A stretch of 7,022 nucleotides of DNA, from contig CAZFGB010000029.1 of assembly GCA_964518405.1 (NCBI GenBank), positions 1 through 7,022 of the forward strand, read 5' to 3'. A program made the position numbers and the translations under genes. The notes beneath the pieces are model-generated. The model had not been told where the DNA came from, ran no database searches, and saw only the letters and a list, made by a program, of their open reading frames with translations. This document shows positions 1 to 5,825 of this stretch, piece after piece (the stretch's first letter is position 1; each line of letters starts with the position of its first letter). The DNA comes from VXNE01 sp964518405 (GTDB lineage: Bacteria; Pseudomonadota; Gammaproteobacteria; Pseudomonadales; Azotimanducaceae).

Positions 1-638
1 GTGCAGGCGTGGGGCTCGATGTAGCCCTGGTGGGCCGTCGGCACGCGGTAGTCGCCCTCGACCACGACATCGGCTTCGGCGAAGCCAGCTTCCGGGTCGC
101 CGCGTTCGTACCTGGTGATGGCGGCGATGTTGCTCGGCCCAGCGCTCTCGTCGCCGCGGGTGTGCTGATGCTCGTCCACCAGCGGGGCGTCCGGTTTCAT
201 GGCGACGTCCACATCGAGCACGGGCGCCAACACTTCGTACTCCACGTCGATCAGTTCGAGTGCGGTCTCCGCCAGGAAGGCCGTCTTTGCCGCGACGGCG
301 GCCACGGCGTGCCCATGGTAGAGGGCCTTGTCGCGGGCCATGATGTTCATCGCGAGATCCGAAACCGTTCCGCCGCCTTCGCCGGAGATCTCGCCCTCGG
401 CGCCGGAGGGAAAGTCGGCCCCGGATATCACTGCGTATACGCCGGGCAACTGCAACGCCCGGCCGGCATCGATGCTCTTGATCCGCGCGTGGGCGTGCGG
501 ACTGCGCAACACCTTGCCGTGAATCATGTTCGGCAGGTTCATGTCCGCGCCGAAGTTGGCGCGGCCGGTGACCTTGTCCACCCCATCCGGCCGGACCGGC
601 CGGGTGCCGATTGCTCTATAGTCTGGTGCTTCTGCCAC
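1..638 (-). CDS. Molybdenum hydroxylase large (molybdopterin-binding) subunit, N-terminal part
   Basis: This is the first 212 residues of a xanthine dehydrogenase/CO dehydrogenase family molybdopterin subunit; the rest lies beyond the left edge. The frame is open from a GTG at 638 to the window end. An in-frame TGA directly precedes that GTG, so no earlier start is possible, and a GGGAG sits 7 nt upstream. Family signatures are visible: an IGTRPVRPDGVDKVTGRA start (residues 10-26), the hammerhead-domain motif GKVLRSPHAHARI (41-53), and EGDYRVPTAHQGYIEPH (194-210), the usual entry into the molybdenum-binding region. In this family the subunit holds Mo-molybdopterin cytosine dinucleotide and hydroxylates a small molecule using water. 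The active-site loop that separates CO dehydrogenase from purine, aldehyde or aromatic-acid enzymes is outside the window, so the substrate is unknown. It is the third gene of the FAD/Fe-S/Mo operon, starting 11 nt after the Fe-S gene. Confidence 0.93.
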   Translation of the reverse strand, partial: MAEAPDYRAIGTRPVRPDGVDKVTGRANFGADMNLPNMIHGKVLRSPHAHARIKSIDAGRALQLPGVYAVISGADFPSGAEGEISGEGGGTVSDLAMNIMARDKALYHGHAVAAVAAKTAFLAETALELIDVEYEVLAPVLDVDVAMKPDAPLVDEHQHTRGDESAGPSNIAAITRYERGDPEAGFAEADVVVEGDYRVPTAHQGYIEPHAC

Positions 639-645
639 TCAAGTT

Positions 646-650
646 CTCCC
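646..650 (-). promoter_or_regulatory. Ribosome binding site for the large-subunit gene
   Basis: The minus strand reads GGGAG, 7 nt before the GTG start at 638. Its first G is the last base of the Fe-S subunit's TAG stop, so the upstream stop and this site are interlocked, suggesting translational coupling. It fixes GTG as the start of a gene that has no ATG nearby. Confidence 0.7.
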
Positions 651-1129
651 TAGGCTTCGTGGGCCAGTTCCGCCGCGGCGTCCTGCACGGCGCGTACGAT
701 CTTGTCGTATCCGGTGCATCGGCACAGATTGCCGGCCAGCCAGTAGCGAATCGTCCTCTCATCGGGGTTGGGATTCCTGTCGAGCAGCGCTTTCGTCGCG
801 ACGATGAATCCCGGCGTGCAGATGCCGCACTGCAGCGCTGCGTGTTCGAGGAACTTGCGCTGCACGGGATGCAGCGTGGAGCCTTCGGCTATCCCCTCGA
901 TCGTGGTGATGTCCACGCCCTGCGCTTCGACGCCGAGCATCAGACAGGAACATACGAGGCGTCCGTCCACCATCACGGAGCACGCGCCGCAGTCTCCCGT
1001 CGCGCACCCTTCCTTGGTTCCCGTCATCCCCAGTTCGTCCCGCAATACCTCGAGCAGCGATTGCTGCGGTTCGCACAACATCTCCCGGGGTTCGCCGTTG
1101 ACGCTCGTGACGACATGTACCTTACTCAT
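650..1129 (-). CDS. Molybdenum hydroxylase small subunit, (2Fe-2S)2 protein
   Basis: A 159-residue iron-sulfur subunit of the CoxS/XdhC-like/4-HBCR-gamma type, of normal length for the family. The N-terminal plant-ferredoxin-like domain carries the first cluster on Cys42, Cys47, Cys50 and Cys62 (motif GCATGDCGACSV). The C-terminal four-helix domain carries the second on Cys101, Cys104, Cys136 and Cys138 (motifs QCGICTPGF and LCRCTGY). All eight ligands are present, so the subunit should be functional. Its role is to relay electrons one at a time from the molybdenum centre in the large subunit to FAD in the medium subunit; such enzymes are usually cytoplasmic. The ATG at 1129 is the start expected from family alignment, although only a weak Shine-Dalgarno (GAG/AGGA) precedes it. 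A 76-nt gap separates it from the FAD gene, the only sizeable gap in this operon. Which enzyme it belongs to cannot be told from this subunit. Confidence 0.95.
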   Translation of the reverse strand: MSKVHVVTSVNGEPREMLCEPQQSLLEVLRDELGMTGTKEGCATGDCGACSVMVDGRLVCSCLMLGVEAQGVDITTIEGIAEGSTLHPVQRKFLEHAALQCGICTPGFIVATKALLDRNPNPDERTIRYWLAGNLCRCTGYDKIVRAVQDAAAELAHEA

Positions 1130-1205
1130 AGTGTGTACTCATTCCTGTGTTCATATGCGGATGTTCTGGTCTTTGTCTGTCTTCGCCGGACTGGACCGGC
1201 TCGCG

Positions 1206-2084
1206 TCAGCGCGCGAGAGCCCGGTCCCTGGCGTTCGCCCCGGCCCTTCGACACAGCACGGCGACCACCTTGTTCCGGTATTCGACGGTCCCGCGCTTGT
1301 CGCTGATCGGCGACGCGGCGGCGGTACAGGCAGCCCCGGCGGCGGCGAGCGCTGCGTCGTCCACCTTGGTGCCGATCAGCGCATCGGCGGCCGCGGGCAC
1401 CAGCAGGGCGGTCGGCGCGACCGCGCCGATGGCGACCCGCGCGGCGGTGCAAGTGCCAGCGTCGTCCAGCGTCAACGCAACACCTGCGCCGGCCACGGCG
1501 ATATCCATTTCGGTGCGCGGAATAAAACGCAGGTAGCCATCGGCCGTGCGTCCCTTCGGTCTCGGAAACTCGAGGCCGACCAACAGTTCGTCCGCCTCGA
1601 GGACGTTCGTGCCGACGCCGGTCAGGAAGTCTTCGCACGCGACGCGGCGCGTGCCGCCCGATCCGGCGATGACGCAGACGCCGCCGGCCGCGATGATGGC
1701 GGGGATGGTGTCCCCCGCGGGAGACGAATTGCAGAGGTTGCCGCCGATCGTCGCGCGGCCCTGAATCTGGGTCGAGCCGATCAGGTCCGCGGCTTCTATC
1801 AATCCGGGAAACAACGCCTTCAGTTCGTCATTCTCGTTCAGTATGGCCGAGGGAATCGCCGCCCCGATGAATACCGGGTCGGAACCGATATCGAGCCTGT
1901 TGGCGTCCGCGATGTGCTTGACATCGACCAGCGTGCGCGGCTCGCGGTCGACGGATCGCATCTGCACGAGCACGTCCGTGCCGCCGGCCAATAACTGTGT
2001 GCGCCTGCCCTGTTTCGCATGCGTCGCAAGAAGCGAAACCGCTTCGTCCAGGCTCGTGGGCCTAGCGTAGGCATAAGCCTCCAT
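1206..2084 (-). CDS. Molybdenum hydroxylase medium (FAD-binding) subunit
   Basis: A 292-residue FAD subunit of the CoxM/XdhB type, of normal length. The two FAD pyrophosphate-binding motifs are clear: LAGGTD at residues 32-37 and ATIGGNLCNSSPAGDTIPA at 111-129. The C-terminal CO-dehydrogenase flavoprotein domain ends with the usual EYR (268-270) followed by a helix. It takes electrons from the 2Fe-2S subunit and passes them to an outside acceptor (NAD, oxygen or a quinone, depending on the enzyme). The ATG at 2084 is chosen over an in-frame TTG at 2096 because GGGAGA lies 5 nt upstream of the ATG and the family N-terminus begins near MEAYAYARP. It is the first gene of the operon, in the medium-small-large order known from coxMSL and many related hydroxylases, and is divergent from pepQ. 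No molybdenum cofactor maturation genes are in view. Confidence 0.93.
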   Translation of the reverse strand: MEAYAYARPTSLDEAVSLLATHAKQGRRTQLLAGGTDVLVQMRSVDREPRTLVDVKHIADANRLDIGSDPVFIGAAIPSAILNENDELKALFPGLIEAADLIGSTQIQGRATIGGNLCNSSPAGDTIPAIIAAGGVCVIAGSGGTRRVACEDFLTGVGTNVLEADELLVGLEFPRPKGRTADGYLRFIPRTEMDIAVAGAGVALTLDDAGTCTAARVAIGAVAPTALLVPAAADALIGTKVDDAALAAAGAACTAAASPISDKRGTVEYRNKVVAVLCRRAGANARDRALAR

Positions 2085-2088
2085 TGCG

Positions 2089-2094
2089 TCTCCC
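2089..2094 (-). promoter_or_regulatory. Ribosome binding site for the FAD subunit
   Basis: GGGAGA on the minus strand, 5 nt upstream of the ATG at 2084. It decides between that ATG and the in-frame TTG at 2096, which would place the start codon upstream of this site. Confidence 0.7.
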
Positions 2095-2097
2095 AAT

Positions 2098-2236
2098 CCA
2101 AGTTGAATGACCGTATGTATACCATGAACTCGCGCGGGCCGGAATGCGTCTTTGGTCTATGCTTCGGTCAAGCGGCGGATTCCGCGAAGTCGAGTGGCAC
2201 ATGTCCCGCCGCAAACGCTTGCCGCTCCGCGTTTGA
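2098..2236. promoter_or_regulatory. Divergent intergenic control region (FAD-subunit operon / pepQ)
   Basis: This stretch lies between two divergent genes and must hold both promoters. I see no confident sigma70 promoter in either direction; TTGACC on the minus strand (2171-2166) is the best -35-like hexamer, without a good -10. Three small palindromes stand out. A GTATAC lies within ATGTATACCAT (2114-2124). GCGGATTCCGC (2175-2185) is perfect around one central base. GCAAACGCTTGC (2211-2222) has one mismatched pair and a central CG, the layout of LacI/PurR-family operators. Any of these could be a regulator site; none is proven. Confidence 0.45.
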
Positions 2237-2245
2237 GTGAACTGG

Positions 2246-3619
2246 ATGTCGCCCATGACAGGATCACCGCCGCCGCCCCCGCCTTTCGACCGCCGCGCGT
2301 TCGCGCGCCATCTGGCCTCGGTGTCGAGCACTTGGCAAGGCGCGATGGAAGCCGCGGACATCGATGCGGCGGTAGTGCCTTCTGGACGCGCGGACTTCTA
2401 TTTCCAGGATGACATCGCCCCTCCCTTTCGCCCGAACCCGCACTTCGCGCAATGGGTGCCGGACGACGACGCCCCGGACTGCGTGCTCGCGTACCGGCCC
2501 GGCGAGAAGCCGCGCCTCTTCTTTCACCGACAGGCCGACTACTGGTACCTGCCGGCCCAGGTTCCGGGTTGGGCCGAGGAGGCGTTCGAGGTCGAGGTCG
2601 GCGGAGACGCCGACGCCCTCGTCGCCCGCGCCATCGACCATGCCGGGCGCGCGGGCCGGATCGCATGGGTCGGACCCGGCGACGAGACGCATGACGACGA
2701 TGGCATGGCGGTCAACCCCGAGGCGCTCATCGCGCGGCTTCAGTATGCCCGCGCCTACAAGACCGACTTCGAACTCGACGCCATGCGCCATGCGACGGAT
2801 CTCGGAGTGCGCGGCCACCTGGCCGCCCGTTCGGCCTATTTCAACGGCGCGAGCGAGCTGGACATCCATCTCTCCTACCTGCGCGCCAGCCGGCAAACCG
2901 ACGCGGACCTTCCCTACCCGAACATCATCGCCCAGAACGGCCACGCCGGAGTGCTCCACTACCAGCACAGGGACCCGCGACCACCATCGCAACGCCGAAG
3001 TTTTCTCATAGACGCCGGCGCCAGGCATCTCGGCTACGCATCCGACATCACGCGCACTTACAGCGCCGGCCGGGACGCGTTCGCGGAATTGGTCGATGCC
3101 CTCGACGAGAAGCAGCGCGCGCTCATCGCCGACATCCGACCCGGAGTGTCGTATGTGGACCTCCACGAACGGATGAACCGCGGCATAGGGCAATTGCTGG
3201 CCGCGTTCGGACTGGTCCGATGCCGGGCCGATGCGGCTTTCGAGACGGGACTCACCGACGTTTTCTTTCCGCACGGGCTGGGGCACCTGGTCGGACTGCA
3301 GACGCACGATGTCGGCGGCTGGCTCACCACGCCGGATGGTCGCGTCTCGCCGCCGCCGGAACGCTATCCGTCGCTGCGCCTGACGCGGCGCGTCGAGCCC
3401 CGGCAGGTGTTCACCGTCGAACCGGGGATCTACTTCATTCCGCAATTGCTCGACATCGCCGCCAAGGGGAAAAACGCGAGCGAGATCGCGTGGCCCGCGG
3501 TCGAGTCCTTTCTGCCCTATGGCGGCGTGCGTATCGAGGACAACGTGCTGGTGACCGAGGAGGGCGTCGAAAACCTGACCCGGCCAGCCTTTCGCCGCCT
3601 GGAACAGACCCGTTCCTAG
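2246..3619 (+). CDS. pepQ: Xaa-Pro dipeptidase (prolidase), M24B family
   Basis: A 457-residue metallopeptidase that resembles E. coli PepQ (about 443 residues) along its whole length. It would split dipeptides with a C-terminal proline in the cytoplasm; PepQ relatives also include organophosphorus acid anhydrolases. The N-terminal creatinase-like domain (about 15-165) includes the PepQ-type segment PPFRPNPHFAQWVP. The pita-bread catalytic domain follows, with all five metal ligands: Asp256 (LIDAG), Asp267 (SDITRTY), His347 (second His of HGLGH), Glu392 (VEPGIY) and Glu431 (RIEDN). Two metal ions, usually manganese, are expected. The start is ambiguous between GTG 2237, ATG 2246 and ATG 2255; ATG 2246 is preferred because GAG lies 8 nt upstream. 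Six prolines in a row (residues 8-13) follow the start and are unusual. The TAG stop coincides with the left border of the repeat element. It is divergent from the hydroxylase operon and convergent with pilZ. Confidence 0.93.
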   Translation: MSPMTGSPPPPPPFDRRAFARHLASVSSTWQGAMEAADIDAAVVPSGRADFYFQDDIAPPFRPNPHFAQWVPDDDAPDCVLAYRPGEKPRLFFHRQADYWYLPAQVPGWAEEAFEVEVGGDADALVARAIDHAGRAGRIAWVGPGDETHDDDGMAVNPEALIARLQYARAYKTDFELDAMRHATDLGVRGHLAARSAYFNGASELDIHLSYLRASRQTDADLPYPNIIAQNGHAGVLHYQHRDPRPPSQRRSFLIDAGARHLGYASDITRTYSAGRDAFAELVDALDEKQRALIADIRPGVSYVDLHERMNRGIGQLLAAFGLVRCRADAAFETGLTDVFFPHGLGHLVGLQTHDVGGWLTTPDGRVSPPPERYPSLRLTRRVEPRQVFTVEPGIYFIPQLLDIAAKGKNASEIAWPAVESFLPYGGVRIEDNVLVTEEGVENLTRPAFRRLEQTRS

Positions 3620-3637
3620 TGTTCCGTCAAGTCCCAA
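3616..3637 (+). repeat. Left terminal inverted repeat of the palindromic element
   Basis: The sequence begins CTAGTGTTCCGTCAAG. Compared with the right end it has one substitution (T for C at the seventh base) and one extra base further in. It contains TTGACG on the minus strand, pointing out towards pepQ. Confidence 0.85.
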
Positions 3638-3691
3638 GATGTGAGTGTAGCTGCGAGGGATTTTTGGTTCCTGGCGAGGCGCGACGACGCC

Positions 3692-3709
3692 GTGTGGCAG
3701 GCACCACAC
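3692..3709. repeat. Central hairpin of the palindromic element
   Basis: GTGTGG and CCACAC form a perfect 6-bp stem around a six-base loop. Its midpoint is within about one base of the midpoint of the whole 168-bp element, which supports reading the element as one folded unit. Confidence 0.7.
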
Positions 3710-3762
3710 AAGGAGGAGCAACGCAGTCCAGGGGGCAAAAAGACCCGCAGATACCCGCAGGT

Positions 3763-3783
3763 TTGGGCTTGACGGAGCACTAG
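3763..3783 (-). repeat. Right terminal inverted repeat of the palindromic element
   Basis: Read on the minus strand it begins CTAGTGCTCCGTCAAG and continues CCCAA. It pairs with the left end at 3616-3637. On the plus strand it carries TTGACG (3769-3774), pointing outward, with no good -10 behind it. Confidence 0.85.
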
Positions 3784-3820
3784 AGGCATGAAATCCGCCG
3801 AAGCCGAACGCGCCGGCTGT

Positions 3821-3844
3821 GGGACGCTTCCAGCCCATCGTCCC
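3821..3844 (-). terminator. Possible hairpin downstream of pilZ
   Basis: GGGACG and CGTCCC form a perfect 6-bp stem with a 12-base loop, 14 nt beyond the pilZ stop. No run of U follows, so it is a weak candidate for an intrinsic terminator of the fabF-pilZ cluster. It might only stabilise the RNA end. Confidence 0.3.
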
Positions 3845-3857
3845 GGCGGTCACCGTG

Positions 3858-4223
3858 TCACAGGGTATGGGTTCGGTAGTCCGTATCCGGCACCCCCGAC
3901 AGGCAATTCTCGATCTTGTCGCGCACGAGGCTGTCCTCCCCGCTGAACTGCACGCCCGCTCCGGCCGCGCGGCCCAAGGCGCCCTTCGGCGTGATCCAGA
4001 CGACCTTGCCCGCAACCGGAATCCGCTCCGGGTCATCCAGCAGACGCAGAAGCAGGAAGACCTCGTCGCCCAGGACAAGAGGCCTGTCCGTCGGAACGAA
4101 CAGTCCGCCATGGCGCAAGAAAGGCATGCTCGCCGCGCGCAGAACGCGCCGGTCCCGGATCCAGAGCGAGAGGATGCCTTCGTTCCGCGCGGATTCCTGC
4201 GCGATGCGTATGTCGGCGGACAT
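3858..4223 (-). CDS. pilZ: Type IV pilus assembly protein PilZ
   Basis: A 121-residue single-domain PilZ protein of the type IV pilus class. Family hallmarks are ASMPFLRHGGLFVPT (31-45), LGDEVFLLL (51-59), IPVAGKVVWITPKGA (68-82), GVQFS (90-94) and the C-terminal YRTHTL. The RxxxR motif that binds cyclic di-GMP in canonical PilZ domains is absent, as in PilZ proteins of Pseudomonas and Xanthomonas. In Xanthomonas PilZ links the pilus ATPase PilB to the regulator FimX, so a role in pilus biogenesis is expected here. The frame stays open upstream to an ATG at 4343 that would add 40 residues and overlap holB by 29 nt. Those residues look unlike the family N-terminus, so ATG 4223 is preferred, though no strong Shine-Dalgarno precedes either. 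It follows holB, as in Pseudomonas, and is the last gene of the cluster. Confidence 0.9.
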   Translation of the reverse strand: MSADIRIAQESARNEGILSLWIRDRRVLRAASMPFLRHGGLFVPTDRPLVLGDEVFLLLRLLDDPERIPVAGKVVWITPKGALGRAAGAGVQFSGEDSLVRDKIENCLSGVPDTDYRTHTL

Positions 4224-4253
4224 GCGCAGGATTGTGCCCGACACCAGGGTGAC

Positions 4254-4268
4254 CCGTCCGCAGGACGG
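4254..4268. repeat. Perfect hairpin between holB and pilZ
   Basis: CCGTCC and GGACGG form a 6-bp perfect stem with a three-base loop, about 30 nt upstream of the preferred pilZ start. It has no U-run, so it is not a clear terminator. It could affect pilZ mRNA folding or be chance in GC-rich DNA. Confidence 0.4.
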
Positions 4269-4314
4269 CTGCCCGATCTGGCGTGGGAAATCTCGGTATT
4301 TCGCAGCCGAGTTG

Positions 4315-5205
4315 CTATCGCTCCCCCGTTGGGCCTGTTCCATGGAACGCCGGAAGCGACGCCCAGGCGAACAGCAAACGCTCGAGTTGGAGCTGGCGCC
4401 CCAGCCCGCTGTTGGTCAACGCCGCCATGCGCAGCGCCGTGAGCTGGTCCGCGAAGTCGATCAGGGCCCTCGGGTTCTCGGCGTCCCGCGCCATGCCGTG
4501 CACGATCCGCGCCCATCGGCCGATAAGCCCCACGAGGTCTTTGTCGCGCCAGTTTTCCGCCGCCGCCAGGCTCGGCTGTTCGCCCGAGACAACGGCGTCC
4601 AGCACGCCGCGTATCGGCTCATCTCCGCATTCCAGCGCTTGCAGGACTCTGTAGGGCGCACCGCCCAATTCCGTCGCATGGGCCGAGGCGCGATCCGCGT
4701 CGAAGCCCTGCGCCGCGATCCACGCCAGCGCGGTCGCGCCGTCGGCGGCGATTACGGGAATACGCTGACAGCGGCTGCGCACGGTGGCCGGCAATCGATC
4801 CGGCGCATCCGTGACGAGAATCAGAAAACCTCCCGCCGACGGCTCTTCCAGCGTCTTGAGCAACGCGTTCGCCGCGTTCACCGTCATGCGGTCGGCGCGG
4901 TTCAGTACGGCGACCTTCGCGACGCCGCGCTGGGCGGTCCGAACCATGAATTCGCCGACATCGCGCACCTGGTCGATCTTCAGCGTCTGCCCGTCGGGCT
5001 CGACCCAGCGCAAGTCCGGGTGTGCGAGCGAGCGCGCGTTCGACTCGGGATCCAGGCTCAGCAGCGACAGCGCACATCGCGCCGCGAGCATCTCCTCGCC
5101 CCATCCGCCGGGACCGTGAACCAGCATGGCATGCGGCGTCCTGCCGCCGTCGATGAGTCGTTCAAACCTGCGCGCAGGCTCGAGCAGCCAGGGGGCCAGA
5201 CTCAC
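4315..5205 (-). CDS. holB: DNA polymerase III subunit delta prime
   Basis: A 296-residue clamp-loader subunit that helps load the sliding clamp at the replication fork. The N-terminal AAA+ fold shows a decayed P-loop (HGPGGWGEEML, 30-40), normal for delta prime, which does not use ATP. It also shows the conserved NALLKTLEEP (113-122) and the SRC motif (144-146), whose arginine reaches into the neighbouring gamma/tau ATPase site. The C-terminal collar helices follow. Unlike E. coli HolB, the four zinc-binding cysteines between the P-loop and the HPD segment are missing; that stretch is shortened and Cys44 is its only cysteine. The start is GTG at 5205, overlapping the tmk stop by 4 nt (GTGA), so translation is probably coupled to tmk. 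It lies upstream of pilZ, as in Pseudomonas. The identification rests on both motifs and context. Confidence 0.94.
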   Translation of the reverse strand: MSLAPWLLEPARRFERLIDGGRTPHAMLVHGPGGWGEEMLAARCALSLLSLDPESNARSLAHPDLRWVEPDGQTLKIDQVRDVGEFMVRTAQRGVAKVAVLNRADRMTVNAANALLKTLEEPSAGGFLILVTDAPDRLPATVRSRCQRIPVIAADGATALAWIAAQGFDADRASAHATELGGAPYRVLQALECGDEPIRGVLDAVVSGEQPSLAAAENWRDKDLVGLIGRWARIVHGMARDAENPRALIDFADQLTALRMAALTNSGLGRQLQLERLLFAWASLPAFHGTGPTGER

Positions 5206-5825
5206 GATGCGTCCCCGAATGCGCGCAGGCGCGCCTCGATGGCCGCTGCCACTTCGGCCCGCGACACGGTGGCATCGACAACGCAGACGCGCGAATTCTC
5301 GCGCGCGAGTTCGAGATAGCGGGCACGAACCCGTTCGAAGAACGCGCGACGTTCGCGCTCGAAACGATCGAGCGTCCGGCCGCCGATCCGCGCCAGCGCC
5401 TGTTCCACCGGCACGTCGAGGTAGAGTGTAAGGTCCGGTTCGATGCCGGGATGGACCAGCGCGGCGAGCGCCTCGATCGCTGCGGGGTCAACCCCCCGTC
5501 CGCCGCCCTGATAGGCGTGGGTCGCATCGGTAAAGCGCTCGCACAGCACCCAGCGTCCCTGGGCAAGACACGGACCTATGACCTGCGCCAGGTGCTGCGC
5601 CCTGGCGGCGAACATGAGCAGCGTCTCGGCCAGGGGATCGACGGTCTCTTCCCGGGTGGACAGAAGCAGTTTTCGAACCTCTTCCGCCAGCGGCGTGCCT
5701 CCCGGTTCCCGCGTCACCTCGACATCCATGCCCATCGCGCGCAGGCATCGCTCGGCAACTTCAACATTGGTGGACTTGCCCGCGCCCTCGGAACCCTCCA
5801 GCGTGATGAACCTTCCGCGCGGCAT
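5202..5825 (-). CDS. tmk: Thymidylate kinase (dTMP kinase)
   Basis: A 207-residue enzyme that phosphorylates dTMP to dTDP with ATP, an essential step towards dTTP; cytoplasmic. Motifs in order are the P-loop GSEGAGKST (11-19), the dTMP-binding REPGGTPLAEEVR (39-51), the substrate-contact region CERFTDATHAYQGGGRG (95-111), and the LID with basic residues around RIGGRTLDRFERE (146-158). Having no arginine in the P-loop but arginines in the LID matches the E. coli-type enzyme. The DR[YFH] motif reads ERF here, so Asp is replaced by Glu96. The ATG start shares its A with the TGA stop of mltG (TGATG), and its own stop overlaps holB, placing it in a tightly coupled mltG-tmk-holB run. Confidence 0.97.
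   Translation of the reverse strand: MPRGRFITLEGSEGAGKSTNVEVAERCLRAMGMDVEVTREPGGTPLAEEVRKLLLSTREETVDPLAETLLMFAARAQHLAQVIGPCLAQGRWVLCERFTDATHAYQGGGRGVDPAAIEALAALVHPGIEPDLTLYLDVPVEQALARIGGRTLDRFERERRAFFERVRARYLELARENSRVCVVDATVSRAEVAAAIEARLRAFGDAS

Larger units (their letters stand above)
3616..3783. mobile_element. MITE-like palindromic element, 168 bp
   Basis: A short non-coding element with near-identical inverted ends. The left end reads CTAGTGTTCCGTCAAG; the right end, on the other strand, reads CTAGTGCTCCGTCAAG, followed by a CCCAA shared after a one-base gap. A second pair of arms matches imperfectly (3651-3674 with 3728-3750, sharing CTGCG, TTTTTG and CCTGG), and a hairpin sits at the exact centre (3692-3709), so the whole element is one long imperfect palindrome. 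CTAG at both borders fits insertion at the TA of a CTAG, as known for IS630-type transposons. The family assignment is inference: no transposase is present, so it would need one in trans. It lies between two convergent genes and starts within the pepQ stop codon. RNA from either strand could fold and may act as a terminator. A palindromic repeat not derived from a transposon is the alternative. Confidence 0.78.

Noticed and set aside
1130..1205. Possible small gene or RNA in the 76-nt gap between the FAD and Fe-S genes
   Set aside because: It is more AT-rich than its surroundings and has an ATG on the minus strand, but that frame runs out of phase into the Fe-S gene and no stable fold or ribosome site stands out.
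9..1994. Plus-strand frames over the hydroxylase genes
   Set aside because: They are antisense shadows of three genes with clear FAD, Fe-S and molybdopterin-subunit motifs; their translations are low in recognisable structure.
2160..2236. A sigma70 promoter for the FAD-subunit operon starting from TTGACC (2171-2166)
   Set aside because: At a 17-base spacing the -10 hexamer would be CGCATT, which is a poor match, so I do not call it as a promoter.
3220..3783. A plus-strand frame running from pepQ through the repeat element
   Set aside because: Most of it is pepQ in another frame; the part in the repeat has no start signal or protein-like features, so the element is taken as non-coding.
2264..4516. 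A 750-codon open frame on the minus strand across pepQ, the repeat and pilZ
   Set aside because: It is antisense to pepQ and out of frame with pilZ and holB, both of which have strong family motifs. Long spurious frames are common in DNA this rich in GC, and its arginine-rich translation resembles no family.
3916..5319. A 467-codon plus-strand frame across pilZ and holB
   Set aside because: Antisense to two conserved genes; very rich in Arg and Ser with no domain I recognise.
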